A stretch of 5,660 nt of DNA, from contig JAQSXU010000210.1 in assembly GCA_029256485.1 (NCBI GenBank), forward strand, positions 1 to 5,660, given 5' to 3'. How positions within the stretch are numbered: the first letter of the stretch is position 1; each line of letters starts with the position of its first letter. Source of the DNA: Clostridiaceae bacterium (GTDB lineage Bacteria; Bacillota_A; Clostridia; Clostridiales; Clostridiaceae). The position numbers were made by a program, and so were the translations under genes. Positions 4,612 through 5,660 of this stretch are shown here, piece after piece. Under the pieces are notes generated by a model, which saw only the letters and a list, made by a program, of their open reading frames with translations, was not told the DNA's origin and did not search any database.

Positions 4612-5660
4612 ATGCCAGTATATAAATTAGGTTCTAAATCAGCAGAAGTTATGAAAATACAGGCTGTGCTTAGAAAAATAGGATATAATATTAATACAAT
4701 TGACGGAATATATGGAAGAGAAACTGAAGAAGCTGTAAGAAATTTTCAGAGAAACAATGGATTAACACCGGATGGAGTCATAGGACCAGTAACTTACAGA
4801 GCTTTAGAAAAGTTTGTTTTAGGCTATGATATCTATACAATAAAACCAGGGGACACTTTAAATACAATAGGGAGAAAATATTATACCCAGCCTTATAAAA
4901 TAATAATTGCAAACCCGGGTATTGAACCCTATGCATTAACACCCGGGGCGCAAATTAAAGTGCCTTACGGAATTGACGTAGTAGATACAAATGTAAATTA
5001 TACTTATGATATATTAAAAAATGATTTAGCAGGATTAAAGGCAAGGTACCCATTTATAACCATTGGCAGTGCCGGAAAAAGTGTTCTTGGCAGAGATCTT
5101 TATTATATTAAACTTGGAGCCGGACCAAATCAGGTTTTTTACAATGCTGCTCATCACGCTCTTGAGTGGATTACTGCACCATTACTGATGAAGTTTATAG
5201 AAAATTTTACAGATGCCTATATAGAGGGAAGAAGTATTAGAGGATATAATATAGGTGATATATGGAGCAGAAGCAGTATTTATATAATTCCCATGGTAAA
5301 CCCCGATGGTGTAGACTTAGTAATAAATGGCCTTAAAAGAGATAATCCCTATTATGCAGATTTAATTAAATGGAATAAAGGAAGTATGGACTTTTCAAAG
5401 AGCTGGGAAGCAAATATAAGGGGCGTTGATTTAAATCATAATTATAATGCATCCTGGAATTTGTCAAAACAGTCAGAAAGCACATATGGAGTATTTGGCC
5501 CAGGGCCAACAAGATATTCTGGACCATATCCGGAATCTGAACCAGAGGTTAAAGCAGTTGTAAACTTTACAAGAGCACATAATTTTAGATTAGTTTTAGC
5601 CTACCATAGTCAGGGACAGGTTATCTATTGGCAGTATAATGCACTTACACCTCCGGAGTC
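4612..5660 (+). CDS. M14-family zinc carboxypeptidase with peptidoglycan-binding and LysM domains (3' end off the window)
   Basis: A probable cell-wall or spore-wall peptidase, likely cutting gamma-D-glutamyl-diamino acid bonds in peptidoglycan stem peptides. The 349 visible codons show three parts. A PG_binding_1 domain lies at about 6-66 (VMKIQAVLRKIGY, DGIYGRETEEAVRNFQ, DGVIGPVTYRAL). A LysM domain lies at about 74-119 (YTIKPGDTLNTIGRKYY to LTPGAQIKVPY). An M14 catalytic domain runs from about 130 onward. Zinc ligands are visible as His182 and Glu185 in HHALEW and His332 in LAYHSQG. Other M14 landmarks are IIPMVNPDG (225-233), RGVDLNHN (270-277) and SEPEVKAV (309-316). The catalytic Glu near the C-terminus lies beyond the window. 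There is no signal peptide: the protein starts directly with the wall-binding domain, as in some sporulation endopeptidases (ENP1 of Lysinibacillus sphaericus, which has LysM domains). His276 replaces the Arg usually found in the NRN motif. No strong terminator separates it from the lipoprotein gene. Confidence 0.9.
   Translation, partial: MPVYKLGSKSAEVMKIQAVLRKIGYNINTIDGIYGRETEEAVRNFQRNNGLTPDGVIGPVTYRALEKFVLGYDIYTIKPGDTLNTIGRKYYTQPYKIIIANPGIEPYALTPGAQIKVPYGIDVVDTNVNYTYDILKNDLAGLKARYPFITIGSAGKSVLGRDLYYIKLGAGPNQVFYNAAHHALEWITAPLLMKFIENFTDAYIEGRSIRGYNIGDIWSRSSIYIIPMVNPDGVDLVINGLKRDNPYYADLIKWNKGSMDFSKSWEANIRGVDLNHNYNASWNLSKQSESTYGVFGPGPTRYSGPYPESEPEVKAVVNFTRAHNFRLVLAYHSQGQVIYWQYNALTPPE

Overview
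The window looks like chromosome from a low-GC, AT-rich Firmicute, most likely a Clostridium or close relative. The basis is A/T-rich codon choice, strong AGGAGG-type ribosome binding sites, tightly packed co-directional genes and the protein families present. The genus is an inference. All seven genes read on the + strand. Both end genes are cut by the window edges.

Region 1 (1-1907) is the tail of a sorbitol (glucitol) phosphotransferase operon. It holds the C-terminal membrane part of the EIIBC subunit (srlE/gutA2-like), then the EIIA subunit (srlB/gutB-like) with its phospho-histidine, then a HAD-family sugar-phosphate phosphatase or mutase. A perfect 14-bp hairpin with a GCAA loop separates srlE from srlB. 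A GC-containing stem with a T-run at 1871-1907 ends the unit.

Region 2 (1919-4536) is a YtrA-type transporter operon behind a near-consensus vegetative promoter (TTGACA, 17 bp, TACTAT). An AGTAC/GTACT dyad overlaps the -10 and is a likely operator. The genes are a BcrA/YtrB-like ABC ATPase (TTG start), a six-helix permease (8-nt overlap), a short YtrA-subfamily GntR repressor, and a lipoprotein with six regularly spaced G-V/I-G turns, resembling toast-rack / DUF4097 / LiaF-type beta proteins. Inferred logic: the repressor holds the operon off until an envelope stress or antimicrobial signal, and the exporter plus surface lipoprotein then act at the membrane.

Region 3 (4537-5660) starts with a 75-bp spacer holding three adjacent AT-only dyads, one of which touches the next ribosome binding site. 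There follows the first 349 codons of a peptidoglycan hydrolase: peptidoglycan-binding domain, LysM, then an M14 zinc carboxypeptidase with all three zinc ligands visible. It has no signal peptide, and His replaces the usual Arg of the NRN motif.

I found no tRNA, rRNA, CRISPR array, insertion sequence or phage gene. Nothing here is clearly an undescribed system. The best leads are the lipoprotein attached to the YtrA operon, the signal-less M14 enzyme, and the intergenic hairpins.
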